Positions 54,394-64,000 of a stretch of 64,000 nucleotides of DNA are shown one piece after another. The notes below the pieces were generated by a model. It was given only the letters and a program-made list of their open reading frames with translations, was not told where the DNA came from and searched no databases. The stretch is taken from the NCBI GenBank assembly GCA_036946405.1, contig JAQIJC010000001.1, positions 2,617,501 to 2,681,500 of the forward strand. The letters run 5' to 3'. The stretch comes from Sphingomonas phyllosphaerae (GTDB lineage Bacteria; Pseudomonadota; Alphaproteobacteria; Sphingomonadales; Sphingomonadaceae). The position numbers were made by a program, and so were the translations under genes. Position 1 is the stretch's first letter. Every line of letters starts with the position of its first letter.

Positions 54394-54470
54394 CGTCATG
54401 GCAAGCGTAGCGAAGCAATCCAGTGCCGGGCCAAGACGCGCTGCATTGCTTCGCACCGCTCGCAATGACG
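54394..54470. repeat. Palindromic repeat (GTCATTGCGAGCG family)
   Basis: CGTCATGGCAAGCGTAGCGA at 54394 and an inverted arm ending CGCTCGCAATGACG at 54470 are about 30 bp each with a few mismatches. It matches the element at 35960-36036 in ends and length. It lies in the 116-bp gap between the convergent GST gene and the small secreted-protein gene. Confidence 0.75.
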
Positions 54471-54476
54471 CGCCGT

Positions 54477-54953
54477 TCACTCAGGCGCGGTGCGGATCAC
54501 CTCGGCCACCTGAACCTGATCGACCAACAGGCTCCGATGCCACATGCTCATATGTCCGAAGCCCGGCAGGCTGAAGGGCGACCGTTGCGCGTCAGGCAAC
54601 ATCTCCCGCGCGATCAACCGAATTCGGTAAGCCGTGCCATATCGCCGCGGAACGACCTTTGCGATATCGCTCTTTTCGTCGATCGCCAGCCAGTAGACCT
54701 TTGGCTCGGACGCTAATCGCCGCCGCGCCTCGTCATAGCTTCGCGCGCCCTCGACGAACCGCGAACCTTCGAATTCGTCGATCCACACGCCGTCATAGGA
54801 TCGGGCAGCGCGAAAGCGGCGGCAGTCGCGATCCGGACCGCGGCTCACGGTCACCACCCCGCCAGATCGTTCCTCGCGCCGACACACCGACGCGACGGCG
54901 GGCGACGGAACAGCGGCGGCGCCCTGTATGAACAGCAGCGCCGCCAGCAGCAT
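54477..54953 (-). CDS. Secreted hypothetical protein downstream of trxA
   Basis: A 158-residue protein with a short signal peptide ([21 protein letters not shown]) and two Cys (about 24 and 44) that could pair. The centre reads SYDGVWIDEFEGSRFVEGAR. No family recognised. Its ATG overlaps the trxA stop by one base (TGATG), so it is probably translated from the thioredoxin message; a disulfide-related role is only a guess. Confidence 0.65.
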   Translation of the reverse strand: MLLAALLFIQGAAAVPSPAVASVCRREERSGGVVTVSRGPDRDCRRFRAARSYDGVWIDEFEGSRFVEGARSYDEARRRLASEPKVYWLAIDEKSDIAKVVPRRYGTAYRIRLIAREMLPDAQRSPFSLPGFGHMSMWHRSLLVDQVQVAEVIRTAPE

Positions 54954-55276
54954 CAGCCCAGCTCACCCTCAAGCCATGCCTTCAGCCGCCCCTTCGGCTC
55001 GGCACCGACCTTGGTCGCCGCCGGCACGCCGCCCTTGAACAGAATCATCGTCGGAATGCCGCGCACACCATACTGACCCGGCGCATCGGGGTTTTCGTCG
55101 ATGTTGAGCTTGGCGATCGTCACCTGCTCGCCCAGTTCCTCGCTGATCTCCTCCAGCGACGGGCCGATCATCTTGCACGGCCCGCACCACTCCGCCCAGA
55201 AATCGACCAGCACCGGCTTGTCGGCGGACAGCACGTCGGTCTGGAAGCTGGCGTCGGTGATCTTCTTGGTGGCCAT
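54953..55276 (-). CDS. trxA: Thioredoxin
   Basis: A 107-residue thioredoxin with active site WCGPC (Cys31, Cys34), VDFWAEW before it and the cis-Pro loop GIPTM. It reduces protein disulfides in the cytoplasm. The start at 55276 follows a strong AAGGAG site; a longer reading to 55327 is not needed. A promoter overlaps the end of addA at 55299-55327, so trxA has its own transcription besides any read-through. Confidence 0.97.
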   Translation of the reverse strand: MATKKITDASFQTDVLSADKPVLVDFWAEWCGPCKMIGPSLEEISEELGEQVTIAKLNIDENPDAPGQYGVRGIPTMILFKGGVPAATKVGAEPKGRLKAWLEGELG

Positions 55277-55298
55277 GTCATTCTCCTTGAATGGATTG

Positions 55299-55327
55299 AA
55301 ATTAGGGTCCCGGGTGCCCCCGCTCAA
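55299..55327 (-). promoter_or_regulatory. Predicted trxA promoter overlapping addA 3' end
   Basis: On the minus strand TTGAGC (55327-55322) and TAATTT (55304-55299) are 17 bp apart. Transcription would begin about 15 nt before the trxA ribosome site. Confidence 0.5.
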
Positions 55328-58300
55328 CCACCCGCGGCCAAGCTTTGCTCCGGGCCGGAGAAGCGCCGCTTGACGGGATCGAGCAGCGCGGCGGGCAAGT
55401 CGATCAATCGCGGCCCCGCGGTGTAGAGCAACGCCACCTCGATGCGGGCCTCGGGGAAGATCACCTCCAGCGCGGCATGATAGGCGGCCATCTGGCGCAA
55501 ATGATAGTCCGGCACCGTATCGATGCCGTCGGGCACGCTCCGCCCGGTCTTGAAGTCGATCGCGCGCACCACGCCGTCGCCGATCAGCAACCGGTCGATC
55601 GTCCCGGAAATCACGCGCCCGGTGGGCAAGGTCGCGGCAATCGGCGCCTCGGCAAGCGCGGCCGGACCGAACAAGTCGGCGTAGTCGCGATTCTCCAGCA
55701 CCGCCAGCACCGGCGCGATCACCGCGCCGGGATCATCGACACCGCGCGTCGCGAGCCAGCGTCGCGCGGCTTCCTCGCGCACAGCCGGTGCCAGCGGCGG
55801 AAGGCGCTCGAACAAGGCGTGCATCAACGTGCCGCGCTCCGCCGCGTCGCGCGCAGCCGGCGCGGGCGGCGCATCGCTCACCGCATCGTCGCCCACCGAC
55901 GATGGCGTCAGCGGACGCGGCGGCTTGGCATCTTCGGGCGCAGGGCGACGCGCCCAATCGGGAAGCGCCACCGCACCTTCGTCGGCGTCACGCATCCCGT
56001 CCTTCGTCGCGACCGGCGCGGCGGGTCGCCGCCCGGCGAACACCCGCTCGCCCTCGCCGCCGACCCCCAGCGCGTCGAGCGTGCGCGCGGCGGCCGCATA
56101 CCAGCTCGATTCCGGCGACACGCCCTGCCATTTGGCGCTCAGCGAGCCGGCGATCACCAGCCGCTCCTCGGCACGCGTCGCGGCGACATAGAACAGCCGC
56201 CAATGCTCCTGCCGCTCGCGTTCCTCGACCTGCGCCATCGCGGCATCGATCGCGCCGGCCCGCTCGGCGGTACGCGGGCGAAAGACCGGGATCGGCTTCT
56301 CCATCCCCTCCGGCGTCCACATCAACGTCGAGCGGGGGGAAGCGTCGGGATCGGCGGTGGCATCGGCGAGGATCACCAGCGGCGCCTGCAAGCCCTTCGC
56401 CCCATGCGCGGTCATCACGCGCACCGCATCCAGCGGCGCAGCGGCGTCGCGTACGATCTCGACATCGTCGCGTTCGAACCAGTCGAGAAAGCGCTGCAAG
56501 GACGGCGTCGACCCGGTCTCGAAATCAAGTGCGGCGTTGAGCAATTCCTCGATCGGGTCGCGCGCTTCCTCGCCGAGCCGCGCCAGCAACTTGCGCCGTC
56601 CGTCGAGCGGCCCCGACAGCAACATCTCCAGGAACCGGTACGGCGTGTCGAAGTCGGCGCTGGCGAGCAGCGCCGCCAGTTCGGCGATGTGCGCCGCATG
56701 GTGCCGCGACAGGTGTCGCCACAGCGATCCCTGTCGCTCGACCGCGCGCATCATCAGCTCGTCCTGCGTCCAGCCGATCAGCGGCGACACCAGCAGGCTG
56801 GCAAGGCTCAGATCGTCGTCGGGCTGAAGCACGAAGCGCACCGCCGCAAGCAGATCCTGCACCGCCAGCGGCGCGGACAGCCGAAGTCGATCGACCCCCG
56901 CCACGGGCACGCCCTCGGCATAAAGCCGCGCCACGAGCAATTGTGCCAGCTCGCCGCGGCGCTTGACGAGGATCATCACATCCTCCGGGCGCAGGCGGCG
57001 GCCCTTGCTTTCCAGCATCAGCCCGCCGTGTTCGAGCGGACCCAGCCACCGCTTTACCGCCTGCGCGATCCGCGTCGCGTTGGCGCGGACCGCATCGTCG
57101 ATCCAGCCTTCCTCGCCGCCATCCTCCGCCTCGGTGGCGCCCGCCGCGACCGGCGGCCACAGCACGACCGCGCCGGGGCCGGTGACGCGGCTGGCGTGCG
57201 GCGGAATGTCCTCCGCCGCGCCCAGCCCCGCCGCACCGACCGTCGCGATCGCCTGATCCACGAACTCCAGCACCGGCGCGGTCGACCGGAACGAGTCGGT
57301 CAGCGACAGCCGGTCGAAGGGCAGCCCGCGCTCGTGATCGGGCATCAGGTCGTCGCCTTCGACATCCCGTGCCCGCTCCGCAAAATAGCGTTCGGCGGCG
57401 AGGAAGTTGATCGGATCGGTGCCCTGAAAGCCGAAGATCGCCTGCTTCAGATCGCCGACCGTGAACAAGGTCCGCACCGACGGCGCATAGACGCCGCGCC
57501 CGACGAAATATTCATCCACCAGCGCGCGGATGATCGTCCATTGCGCGACATTGGTGTCCTGCGCCTCGTCGACCAGCACATGTTCGGTGATCTGGTCGAG
57601 CTTGTAGCGGATCCATTCGCCGATCCCCTCCTGCCGCAACAGCGCGACCGCCGCGTCGATCAGGTCGTTGAAATCGACCGCGCCGCTGTGCCGCTTGGCC
57701 GCGGCATAGCCGCGCGCATAGTCGCGCCCGACCTCCAGCGCGGCACCCAGCCGGTCGGCATAGGCCGCACGCACGCGCAGCGACAGCAACTCGCCGCACC
57801 AGCCGTGCATCCGCATCGCATGGTCGGCGTAATCGGGATCGGCCGGCGCGCGCCCCTTGCCGAACGACAGCGGATCGCCGTCCTTCTTCGCCCAGACCCC
57901 GTGCAGTCGATCCAGCGTCGCGGCGCGTTCCTCGACGCCCGCGGCCAGCCACGCGCCGATCGCCTCGGCGCGGTCGATCCCGCTCTTCGTGCCCCAGCCG
58001 CGGTTCTGCGCGGCGATGGTGTCGAGCGTCGCGCGATCAATCGCAGCGTCGTCGCACGCGTCGCGGATGTGCGCGGCGACGTCGCCGAGCGGCAGGCCGA
58101 GTTGCGTCCGGATGAACGGTTTGATCCCGGCGGGCAACGCCTCCAACGCGTCATGGGCGCGCGCGCAATCGGCGAGGAACTGCTCCGCCCCTTGTTCACC
58201 GAGCCGGACGCTCAGCGCGCCGATCGTCTCGACCGGGCGGGTGCGACCTTCGCGTTCAGCCGACACCAGCAGATCGGAGAGCGCCTGCCGGCGGAGCAGC

Positions 58301-58773
58301 GCTTCCTCGCGCGGCTCGATCGGGCGGAAGCCGGGAACCAGCCCGGCCTCGATCGGAAAGGCCGCGAGCAATCCCTGGCAGAAGCCGTGGATCGTCTGGA
58401 TGCGCAGCCCCCCGCCCGGCGCGTCGAGCACGCGGGCGAACAGCGTGCGCGCGCGGGCGATCATTGCCGGACTTAGACGTTCGCCGAGCGCCGCAAGATC
58501 GGCGGCCAATTCCGTGTCCGGCATCCGCACCCAGGCGGCGAGCTGGCGATTGACCCGCGCCGCCATCTCCGCCGCGCCCGCCTTGGTGAAGGTCAGGCAC
58601 AGGATCGCGCCCGGCTCGACATCGCGCAGCAACAGGCGGAACACGCGCGCGGCGAGCACCTGCGTCTTGCCGGTCCCCGCGGAGGCGGACAGCCAGACAT
58701 GCGCCTCCGGCCGGCTGGCACGAAGCTGCGCATCCTTGAGTGGCGGCAGCGGAGTGACGGCGCGGGGCGTCAC
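55324..58773 (-). CDS. addA: Double-strand-break repair helicase-nuclease AddA
   Basis: An 1149-residue UvrD-like helicase with a C-terminal RecB nuclease domain. Motif [18 protein letters not shown], motif Ia [14 protein letters not shown], motif [11 protein letters not shown], then [19 protein letters not shown] near the end of the helicase core. The nuclease motif is [13 protein letters not shown]. It works with AddB to resect breaks up to Chi-like sites. The start is GTG. A 122-bp gap with a repeat separates it from addB. Confidence 0.97.
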   Translation of the reverse strand: MTPRAVTPLPPLKDAQLRASRPEAHVWLSASAGTGKTQVLAARVFRLLLRDVEPGAILCLTFTKAGAAEMAARVNRQLAAWVRMPDTELAADLAALGERLSPAMIARARTLFARVLDAPGGGLRIQTIHGFCQGLLAAFPIEAGLVPGFRPIEPREEALLRRQALSDLLVSAEREGRTRPVETIGALSVRLGEQGAEQFLADCARAHDALEALPAGIKPFIRTQLGLPLGDVAAHIRDACDDAAIDRATLDTIAAQNRGWGTKSGIDRAEAIGAWLAAGVEERAATLDRLHGVWAKKDGDPLSFGKGRAPADPDYADHAMRMHGWCGELLSLRVRAAYADRLGAALEVGRDYARGYAAAKRHSGAVDFNDLIDAAVALLRQEGIGEWIRYKLDQITEHVLVDEAQDTNVAQWTIIRALVDEYFVGRGVYAPSVRTLFTVGDLKQAIFGFQGTDPINFLAAERYFAERARDVEGDDLMPDHERGLPFDRLSLTDSFRSTAPVLEFVDQAIATVGAAGLGAAEDIPPHASRVTGPGAVVLWPPVAAGATEAEDGGEEGWIDDAVRANATRIAQAVKRWLGPLEHGGLMLESKGRRLRPEDVMILVKRRGELAQLLVARLYAEGVPVAGVDRLRLSAPLAVQDLLAAVRFVLQPDDDLSLASLLVSPLIGWTQDELMMRAVERQGSLWRHLSRHHAAHIAELAALLASADFDTPYRFLEMLLSGPLDGRRKLLARLGEEARDPIEELLNAALDFETGSTPSLQRFLDWFERDDVEIVRDAAAPLDAVRVMTAHGAKGLQAPLVILADATADPDASPRSTLMWTPEGMEKPIPVFRPRTAERAGAIDAAMAQVEERERQEHWRLFYVAATRAEERLVIAGSLSAKWQGVSPESSWYAAAARTLDALGVGGEGERVFAGRRPAAPVATKDGMRDADEGAVALPDWARRPAPEDAKPPRPLTPSSVGDDAVSDAPPAPAARDAAERGTLMHALFERLPPLAPAVREEAARRWLATRGVDDPGAVIAPVLAVLENRDYADLFGPAALAEAPIAATLPTGRVISGTIDRLLIGDGVVRAIDFKTGRSVPDGIDTVPDYHLRQMAAYHAALEVIFPEARIEVALLYTAGPRLIDLPAALLDPVKRRFSGPEQSLAAGG

Positions 58774-58787
58774 GACGCGAATCCTCC

Positions 58788-58833
58788 CGTCATCCCCGCG
58801 CCCCTCCCGTCATCCCCGCGAAGGCGGGGATCC
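58788..58833. repeat. ATCCCCGCGAAGGCGGGGAT repeat
   Basis: A short first copy of CGTCATCCCCGCG (58788-58800) is followed by a full copy with hairpin ATCCCCGC (58812-58819), GAAG, GCGGGGAT (58824-58831). It lies between addB and addA, both leftward. This motif is frequent between genes in sphingomonads. Confidence 0.65.
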
Positions 58834-58895
58834 AGAACCCCGGACCTCCGCGATAAGCGCGACACGTTCGCCCGTCCGGCTTGCCGCCTCGCGCG

Positions 58896-61871
58896 TCAGA
58901 CATCGCGGCCATACCATTCGTCACGCCGCATCAATTGATCGTACTCCGCAAACGGCGCGAACTCCGGGTGCAGCTTCGCGGTGAACGGTTCCTCACCGGT
59001 CAGCCAGCGCGCCGCGGCTTCGGCGAAGCTGTCGCGCGCGGCGCGGACGAAATCGTCGGTCATGATCCGCCCGCCCTTGCCCGCCGGATCGGCCGGGCTC
59101 GATACCGAACCGAACGTGTCGCCCTTTTTCGCGAGCGACCAATATTCGAACGCGCTCGCCTGGCCGGCCACGCCGTCGAATCCCCCGGCCTCCGCGATCG
59201 CGCCCAGCAGCCCGAGTTGCAGGTTGAACCCGCCGCGCACCGCCGCGACCGACGGAGCCTTCCCGGTCTTGTAATCGATGATACCGAGCCCGCCGTCAGG
59301 CATCCGATCGATGCGATCGAAGCGTCCCGTGAGGGCTATTCCGGAGAGGTCGATGGTACCGCGCCCCTCAACGGCGAGCACCGATCGTCCCCCGGCGCGA
59401 TCGGCGAGCGTCCTGGCGGCGACCCATTCGAACGCCGCGACCAGCCGCGGCTGCCACAAGGCGCGGAGCAACGGGTGCGTCGCGGGATCGGCGAGCAGCG
59501 TCATCGCCCGCGGCAGCAGCTTGTCGGCATCGCACCCATCCTCACGCGCCCACGCCTCCAGCACCGCATGGACCGCGATGCCGCGCCACGCCGCGCTAGG
59601 ATCGGCATCTACCGGATCCAGCGCGGAAAGTTTGAGGATGCGGCGCGCGTAAAAGGCGAAGGGGTCGGCCTTCAACCGGTCGACCTCGGTCACCGAAATC
59701 TGCCGCGGGCGCAGCCGTGCGGGCGGCATCGGCGCCGGTCGATCCGCGGGTTCCGGCACCCGCGCGCCGTCGAGCGCGCGCGCCCACGCGGCCAGCGTCC
59801 CGTCGCGCGGAAACCGCTCCCCGGTCATCGCCTCCAGCCGCAACCAGAAGCGCGAAGCAAGCGCCGGCGACCGCGCATCCCGCCGCGCACGTGTCAGCAC
59901 CACCTGCTTCGCGCCGAGTGCCTGCCCGAAATCATGCGCCGCCACGCCGATCCCGCGGTCGAGCCCGGGCAGGCCCAGCTCGACCCGGACGCGCGGCGCA
60001 AGCCACGGATCAGGCGCGGGAAGCCCCGGCCACGTTCCTTCGTTCAGCCCGGACAGGATCATCAGATCGGCGCGTTGCAGCCGCGCTTCCATCAGCCCGT
60101 AGATCGCCAGACGCGCATGTCGCTCGCGCGGAAGGAGGCGGATCGCGATCTCGTCCATCAGCAGCCGCAGCAGCGGGGCGAACCCGGCGGGCGCGATCCG
60201 CTCCGGCCCGAGCGGCGCGTGCGCCTCCAGTCCGGTCAACAGATCCGCAGCTGCGCGCCCGGCCGGGCCGCGCCACGCTTCCTCGCCCGCCAGCACATCG
60301 GCCGCCTCGCGCAGGCACGCGACCAATGCCGGCAGCGTCGCGAACGCCGCGCCGAACCCACGTGCCAGCGGCTCCAGCAACGGACGCGCCGTCCGCCACC
60401 ACTCGGCAGCGCGCGCATGGGCCGGCACCGCCGCGAGGTGACGGTCGATCCCGTCGAGCCCCGGTGCCGGTCGCGGTCCGCGCAACGCCCGGTCGAGCCG
60501 TCGCACGCCATCGAGCCACTCGGCACGCCCCTCGCCGAGCCGCACCAGCGGATGCTTGAGCAACGTCAGAAGCGCCATCGGCGCGAAATCCTGCGCCACC
60601 GCCTCGATGATCGCGGTCAGCAGCGTTCCCGGTGGCAGGATCGCGAGCGCGCGGCCCGCACTGTCGTCGACCTCGATATTCCAGCGCCGGCAATGCGCCG
60701 CGACGCGCCGCGCGAGCATCCGGTCGGGGGTGACCAGCGCTGCGGTCAGCCCCGGCGTCTCGACCGCCTCGCGCAGCTTGAGCGCGATCGCCTGCGCTTC
60801 CTCGGCCGGGGTCGCGAGCTCGACCGCCGTGACCCCGGTCAGCCGGCGGTCCGCGGCCTCAAGCCTCGTCCACTTGGCGGTGAAGCGCGCAGGTGCGAGG
60901 GCATTGGCGATCGCGCGCGCCCGGGCGGCGGTCGCATCATGCTCGCTCCCCGCGATCCAGCGCGACACTTCCTCGCGTGCCGCACCGATCCGTTCGAGCA
61001 GCAGCTTGAGATGGAATTGCGGATGCACCTCGATCGAACGCGCGCGCAGCCCCGTCACAGGATCCGGATCATGGGGACCGAGCGCGGCCCATTCCTCATC
61101 GGGAAGCGTGCGGTCGAGATCGGCGAAGACCACCATGCCGTGCGGCAGTTCCGCGACCGTGCGCAGCAAGCGCGCGACCGCGGGTGCAGGATCGGTGATC
61201 CCGGCGGCACAGATGAACTGGTCGGGCGGTGCGGCGCGCCACCGGGCGGTCTGCTGATCGAGCAACCGGATGCGACGCTCCGCAGCATCCATGACCCCCA
61301 GCCGGTCGCGCTCGGCCGGCCAGCGGTCGAGCAGGATGCGAAACAGGCGCAGCGAGGCTTCCCAATGATCGGACAGCCCCTCCCCCGGATCGATCGCCGC
61401 CAGCCGCGCCGGCGACACCTCTTCGACGATCAGCTGGTCGAGCGTCGCGGCAAGGTCGCCGGCCAACCGGACGGCCTCCGCCGCGTCGACGGGTCGGCCC
61501 GCCGCGGCGCGCTGCTCCTCGACCAGGCGCGCAAGGATCATCCGCCGGCGCAGCGGGTCGATCGCCGCCGGCAGTGGTGGCGTCGCATCGGCCGGATCAA
61601 GCGCCGCGCCGACCCCGTCGTCCAGTTCCTCGCCGCCCAGCGCGACGATCCGCGGCAAAAGCAGCGCACCGCCGCTCGCCCGCACGAACGCCTCGCGCAC
61701 CGCGAGCCCGCCGCGATTGTTGGGGACCAACACCGTCCCCCGCGCCAGCGCCAGCCGGTCCCCGCCGAACCGCCGCAACAGCCCCGCGACCAGCGCATCG
61801 GCAAAGGCACGATGCGCAGGGATGGTATAGAGCCGCAGCCCCCGCTCCACCGGCGGGGTGGGGTCAACCAT
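58896..61871 (-). CDS. addB: Double-strand-break repair protein AddB
   Basis: A 991-residue partner of AddA. The N-terminal region LVPNNRGGLAVREAF replaces a helicase P-loop, as usual in alphaproteobacterial AddB. The C-terminal RecB-type nuclease domain has GLGIIDYKTGKAPSV. The expected cysteines of the iron-sulfur staple seen in Bacillus AddB are not evident. The start at 61871 overlaps murU by 8 nt. Confidence 0.95.
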   Translation of the reverse strand: MVDPTPPVERGLRLYTIPAHRAFADALVAGLLRRFGGDRLALARGTVLVPNNRGGLAVREAFVRASGGALLLPRIVALGGEELDDGVGAALDPADATPPLPAAIDPLRRRMILARLVEEQRAAAGRPVDAAEAVRLAGDLAATLDQLIVEEVSPARLAAIDPGEGLSDHWEASLRLFRILLDRWPAERDRLGVMDAAERRIRLLDQQTARWRAAPPDQFICAAGITDPAPAVARLLRTVAELPHGMVVFADLDRTLPDEEWAALGPHDPDPVTGLRARSIEVHPQFHLKLLLERIGAAREEVSRWIAGSEHDATAARARAIANALAPARFTAKWTRLEAADRRLTGVTAVELATPAEEAQAIALKLREAVETPGLTAALVTPDRMLARRVAAHCRRWNIEVDDSAGRALAILPPGTLLTAIIEAVAQDFAPMALLTLLKHPLVRLGEGRAEWLDGVRRLDRALRGPRPAPGLDGIDRHLAAVPAHARAAEWWRTARPLLEPLARGFGAAFATLPALVACLREAADVLAGEEAWRGPAGRAAADLLTGLEAHAPLGPERIAPAGFAPLLRLLMDEIAIRLLPRERHARLAIYGLMEARLQRADLMILSGLNEGTWPGLPAPDPWLAPRVRVELGLPGLDRGIGVAAHDFGQALGAKQVVLTRARRDARSPALASRFWLRLEAMTGERFPRDGTLAAWARALDGARVPEPADRPAPMPPARLRPRQISVTEVDRLKADPFAFYARRILKLSALDPVDADPSAAWRGIAVHAVLEAWAREDGCDADKLLPRAMTLLADPATHPLLRALWQPRLVAAFEWVAARTLADRAGGRSVLAVEGRGTIDLSGIALTGRFDRIDRMPDGGLGIIDYKTGKAPSVAAVRGGFNLQLGLLGAIAEAGGFDGVAGQASAFEYWSLAKKGDTFGSVSSPADPAGKGGRIMTDDFVRAARDSFAEAAARWLTGEEPFTAKLHPEFAPFAEYDQLMRRDEWYGRDV

Positions 61872-62619
61872 CCGCGAGCAGCGCCTCGGTTCGGGCGATC
61901 GCACGCGGCACGTTCACTTCCGACCACAATCCCTGGTGGACAAGGCCAAAGGCGCGTCCCGCCGCAATCGCGCGATCCCAGAAGACGTTCGTCGAGAACG
62001 GCCCTTGCGGCCAGTCGCGGATCAGCCGCGGCGAAACGATCTGCACGCCGGTGAACACGAACGGCGCGACACGACCGGGCTTGCGCCGCCCGCTGATCCG
62101 TCCATCGGCGGCAAGGTGGAAATCGCCCTGGCCGTTATGGTTGTGCGCGCGGGCATAGGGCACCATCAGCAGCAGCGCGTCCATCGAGGCATCGTCCCAT
62201 CGATCGGCGAGCTGGCGGATCGCGTCGGTCGGGCCGTCGAGCCAGAGGTTGTCGCCATTGACGACGATGAACGGCTCCTCGCCCAGCAAGGGCAACGCAC
62301 GCACGATCCCGCCGCCGGTTTCCAGTAACTGCGCGCGCTCGTCGGAGACGATCACCTCGATATCATGGACCCGGTGACGCAGATGGGCCTCCAGCGCATC
62401 GGCGAGGTAATGGACATTGACCACCGCACGCTCGACCCCGGCGGATCGCAGGCGATCGAAGACGTGATCGATCAACGCGCGCCCGCGCACCTCAACCAGC
62501 GGTTTGGGCCGCGTTGCCGTCAACGGACGCATCCGCTTCCCGACTCCCGCCGCCATCACCATCGCCGTGCGGGGCACGCGCGAGCCCGGATCGGGTCGGA
62601 TATATTTCGGCCGGGTCAC
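61864..62619 (-). CDS. murU: N-acetylmuramate-1-phosphate uridylyltransferase MurU
   Basis: A 251-residue nucleotidyltransferase. The loop MAAGVGKRMRPLTATRPKPL (21-40) binds UTP and metal. FIVVNGDNLWLDG is the second metal motif. It forms UDP-MurNAc from MurNAc-1-phosphate made by AmgK, a salvage route that bypasses MurA and gives intrinsic tolerance to fosfomycin in organisms that have it. The GTG start overlaps amgK by 4 nt (GTGA). Confidence 0.93.
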   Translation of the reverse strand: MTRPKYIRPDPGSRVPRTAMVMAAGVGKRMRPLTATRPKPLVEVRGRALIDHVFDRLRSAGVERAVVNVHYLADALEAHLRHRVHDIEVIVSDERAQLLETGGGIVRALPLLGEEPFIVVNGDNLWLDGPTDAIRQLADRWDDASMDALLLMVPYARAHNHNGQGDFHLAADGRISGRRKPGRVAPFVFTGVQIVSPRLIRDWPQGPFSTNVFWDRAIAAGRAFGLVHQGLWSEVNVPRAIARTEALLADG

Positions 62620-63599
62620 TTCAGTCCTCGCGCGTCGGCGAGCAGCAGCGGGTCACCGCGCCATTCGGGCGGTAGATTGTCGTCGAACCAGCGTGCGACT
62701 GGCGCCAGTGCCGGGTGGGTCAGGTCGCGTTCCAGATACGCCCAGACCCGCGGGCAGAGCGCGGCGTAGCGCGGCTTGCCGTCACGCTTCCACAATCGGG
62801 CGAAGATGCCGAGGATCTTGGCATTCCGCTGCGCGCCGAGCACATGATAGGCACGCAGGAAATCTTCGCCCTCGCCCGTGGCGGCGCGGTAACGCGCCAG
62901 CATCGCTTCCTCGATCGTGGGATCGACGTCACGGCGCGCATCCTGAAGCAGCGATACGAGATCGTAGGCAGGGTGTCCTGCCAGTGCGTCCTGAAAGTCG
63001 AGCAGACCGAGCGTTCGCTCGGGCCCGACCAGCATCAGGTTTTCGGCATGATAGTCGCGCAGCACCGTCACCGGCGTTTCACCGTCGACATGCTGCAGGA
63101 CATCATCCCATGCCGCCCGGTAGCTATCCGCATCGACATCCGCGCCGATCGCGGAACAATACCATTCGACGAGCAGCCCCGCCTCGCGCTGCAACTCCGC
63201 GCGGTCATAGTCGCGCCACGGCCCCGCCGGGTGGGCGCGCAACGCGACAAGCAGGTCGATCGCGGCCCCATATAGCGTCACCGCTGCGTCCGGGTCGGCG
63301 TCGGCGGTCTCGCGCAGCCGCACGTCGCCGAAATCCTCGAGCAGCACCAACCCGCGCTCCAGATCGATCGCATGGATCGCGGGTGCGGCGAAGCCGTGCT
63401 CGGAAAGCCATTCGGCGACGGCGAGGAACGGGCGCGGATCCTCCTGTGGCGGCGGTGCGTCCATCAGGATCGCGCGGCAGGTGCCGGCATGGACACGAAA
63501 ATACCGCCGGAACGACGCGTCGCCGGCCAGCGGCTCGATGCGACCCCCGCCCCATCCATGCGCGTCGAGAAAGGCGGGCGCAGCCGCCGGCGGAATCAT
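62616..63599 (-). CDS. amgK: N-acetylmuramate/N-acetylglucosamine kinase AmgK
   Basis: About 327 residues of the aminoglycoside-phosphotransferase fold: GDASFRRYFRV, VLLEDFGDVRLRE, catalytic loop LRDYHAENLMLVG (His-x-x-Asn) and LLDFQDALAGHPAYDLVSLL (DFG-like). It phosphorylates MurNAc at the anomeric position for MurU. The start is an ATG overlapping the tsaE stop (ATGA); an upstream ATG at 63608 is possible. The tsaE-amgK-murU order is typical of alphaproteobacteria. Confidence 0.93.
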   Translation of the reverse strand: MIPPAAAPAFLDAHGWGGGRIEPLAGDASFRRYFRVHAGTCRAILMDAPPPQEDPRPFLAVAEWLSEHGFAAPAIHAIDLERGLVLLEDFGDVRLRETADADPDAAVTLYGAAIDLLVALRAHPAGPWRDYDRAELQREAGLLVEWYCSAIGADVDADSYRAAWDDVLQHVDGETPVTVLRDYHAENLMLVGPERTLGLLDFQDALAGHPAYDLVSLLQDARRDVDPTIEEAMLARYRAATGEGEDFLRAYHVLGAQRNAKILGIFARLWKRDGKPRYAALCPRVWAYLERDLTHPALAPVARWFDDNLPPEWRGDPLLLADARGLK

Positions 63600-64000
63600 C
63601 GTGGCCATCGCCCGTCCCAAGCGTCGGGCGCGGCCCAAGTCAAGCGACGCGCGCCATCGGGGGCCAGTCCGATGTCGAGCGACAGCGCATCGGGCCAGCG
63701 CCCCGCCCCCGCGCGCTCGGGCCATTCGATCAGCAGCGCCGCGTCGAGCCGCGCCTCGTCAAGTCCAAGCTCATCGACCTCGGAAGGATCGTCGAGCCGG
63801 TACAGATCGATGTGAAGCACCGACAGCCGCAGCTCCGGCGGGTCGTACGGCTGGACGATCGCGAAGGTCGGACTCGGCGCTTCCCCGGCCAGCCCGAGCG
63901 CGGCGAGCAATCCGCGCGCCAGCGTCGTCTTGCCCGCGCCCAGCCCGCCCGTCAGCGTCACCACATCGCCGGCCCGCAGCACCTCGGCCAATCGCGCTCC
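63596..64000 (-). CDS. tsaE: tRNA threonylcarbamoyladenosine ATPase TsaE (5' end outside window)
   Basis: Reading starts inside the gene at the window edge with GARLAEVLRAGDVVTLTGGL, then the P-loop GGLGAGKTT, SPTFAIVQPY and LHIDLYRL. About 134 residues are visible of a usual ~150, so only a short N-terminus is missing. It is the ATPase of the t6A synthesis complex with TsaB and TsaD. It is translationally coupled to amgK. Confidence 0.93.
   Translation of the reverse strand, partial: GARLAEVLRAGDVVTLTGGLGAGKTTLARGLLAALGLAGEAPSPTFAIVQPYDPPELRLSVLHIDLYRLDDPSEVDELGLDEARLDAALLIEWPERAGAGRWPDALSLDIGLAPDGARRLTWAAPDAWDGRWPR

Noticed and set aside
55345..62054. Very long plus-strand open frames opposite addA and addB.
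   Set aside because: They are low-information Arg/Gln/Pro-rich readings antisense to well-supported AddA and AddB.
1..64000. CRISPR arrays, rRNA operons, tmRNA, riboswitches, insertion sequences or prophage genes.
   Set aside because: No regularly spaced direct repeats, no conserved RNA sequence and no transposase, integrase or phage structural protein was seen on reading both strands.

Overview
The window is high-GC DNA (roughly two-thirds G+C by eye), densely coding, with many 1-8 nt gene overlaps. It is most consistent with a chromosomal segment of an alphaproteobacterium of the order Sphingomonadales (Sphingomonas or a close relative). Supporting signs are the hdaA-ppk-ppx run beside purMN, the tsaE-amgK-murU-addB-addA-trxA run, single-cysteine DksA, small PilZ proteins, SWIB-domain protein and dispersed repeats of the GTCATTGCGAGCG and CCGGACTTGATCCGG kinds. 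I see no phage, plasmid, insertion sequence or CRISPR signal. Genus assignment is inference.

Layout. 1-1240: a PDZ membrane protein, an OmpR-type response regulator and the start of its histidine kinase, leftward. 1241-1464: a divergent region with an array of GGTCAT half-sites. 1465-7105: a GH18/NodB/GT2 fusion, a serine hydrolase and an RNase H-like protein. 7131-8414: tRNA-Thr, a frameshifted acyltransferase relic and an EEP hydrolase. 8408-16474: a four-gene MacAB/TolC-like exporter facing a two-gene signalling pair whose NtrC-like regulator has lost its ATPase and sigma-54 contact motifs. 16552-21129: a SWIB protein and a lysyl-phosphatidylglycerol module (MprF, VirJ/AcvB-like hydrolase and partners). 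21226-28745: ppx, ppk, hdaA and a DUF2066-like gene facing purM-purN-yjbR. 29011-35942: PilZ, dksA, host-attachment protein, serS-surE-nlpD-like-tyrS, a second PilZ and a YdcZ transporter. 36042-42034: recG, sdhE and mfd. 42090-45658: NTF2-like and EAL genes facing moaA-nadK. 45735-51552: tRNA-Asn, a lipoprotein, a SulP transporter and secA. 51599-54360: a nonsense-broken TonB-C-like gene, argJ and a GST. 54477-64000: leftward tsaE, amgK, murU, addB, addA, trxA and a small secreted protein.

Most genes are housekeeping. The parts that deserve attention are the exporter with its degenerate regulator, the palindromic operator shared between the 1.3 kb and 21.2 kb loci (both in front of cell-envelope genes), the aminoacyl-phospholipid module, and two decaying genes (7240-7585 and 51599-52462). 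I did not find a clearly novel defence or mobile system. The exporter/regulator locus is the best candidate for an under-described system.
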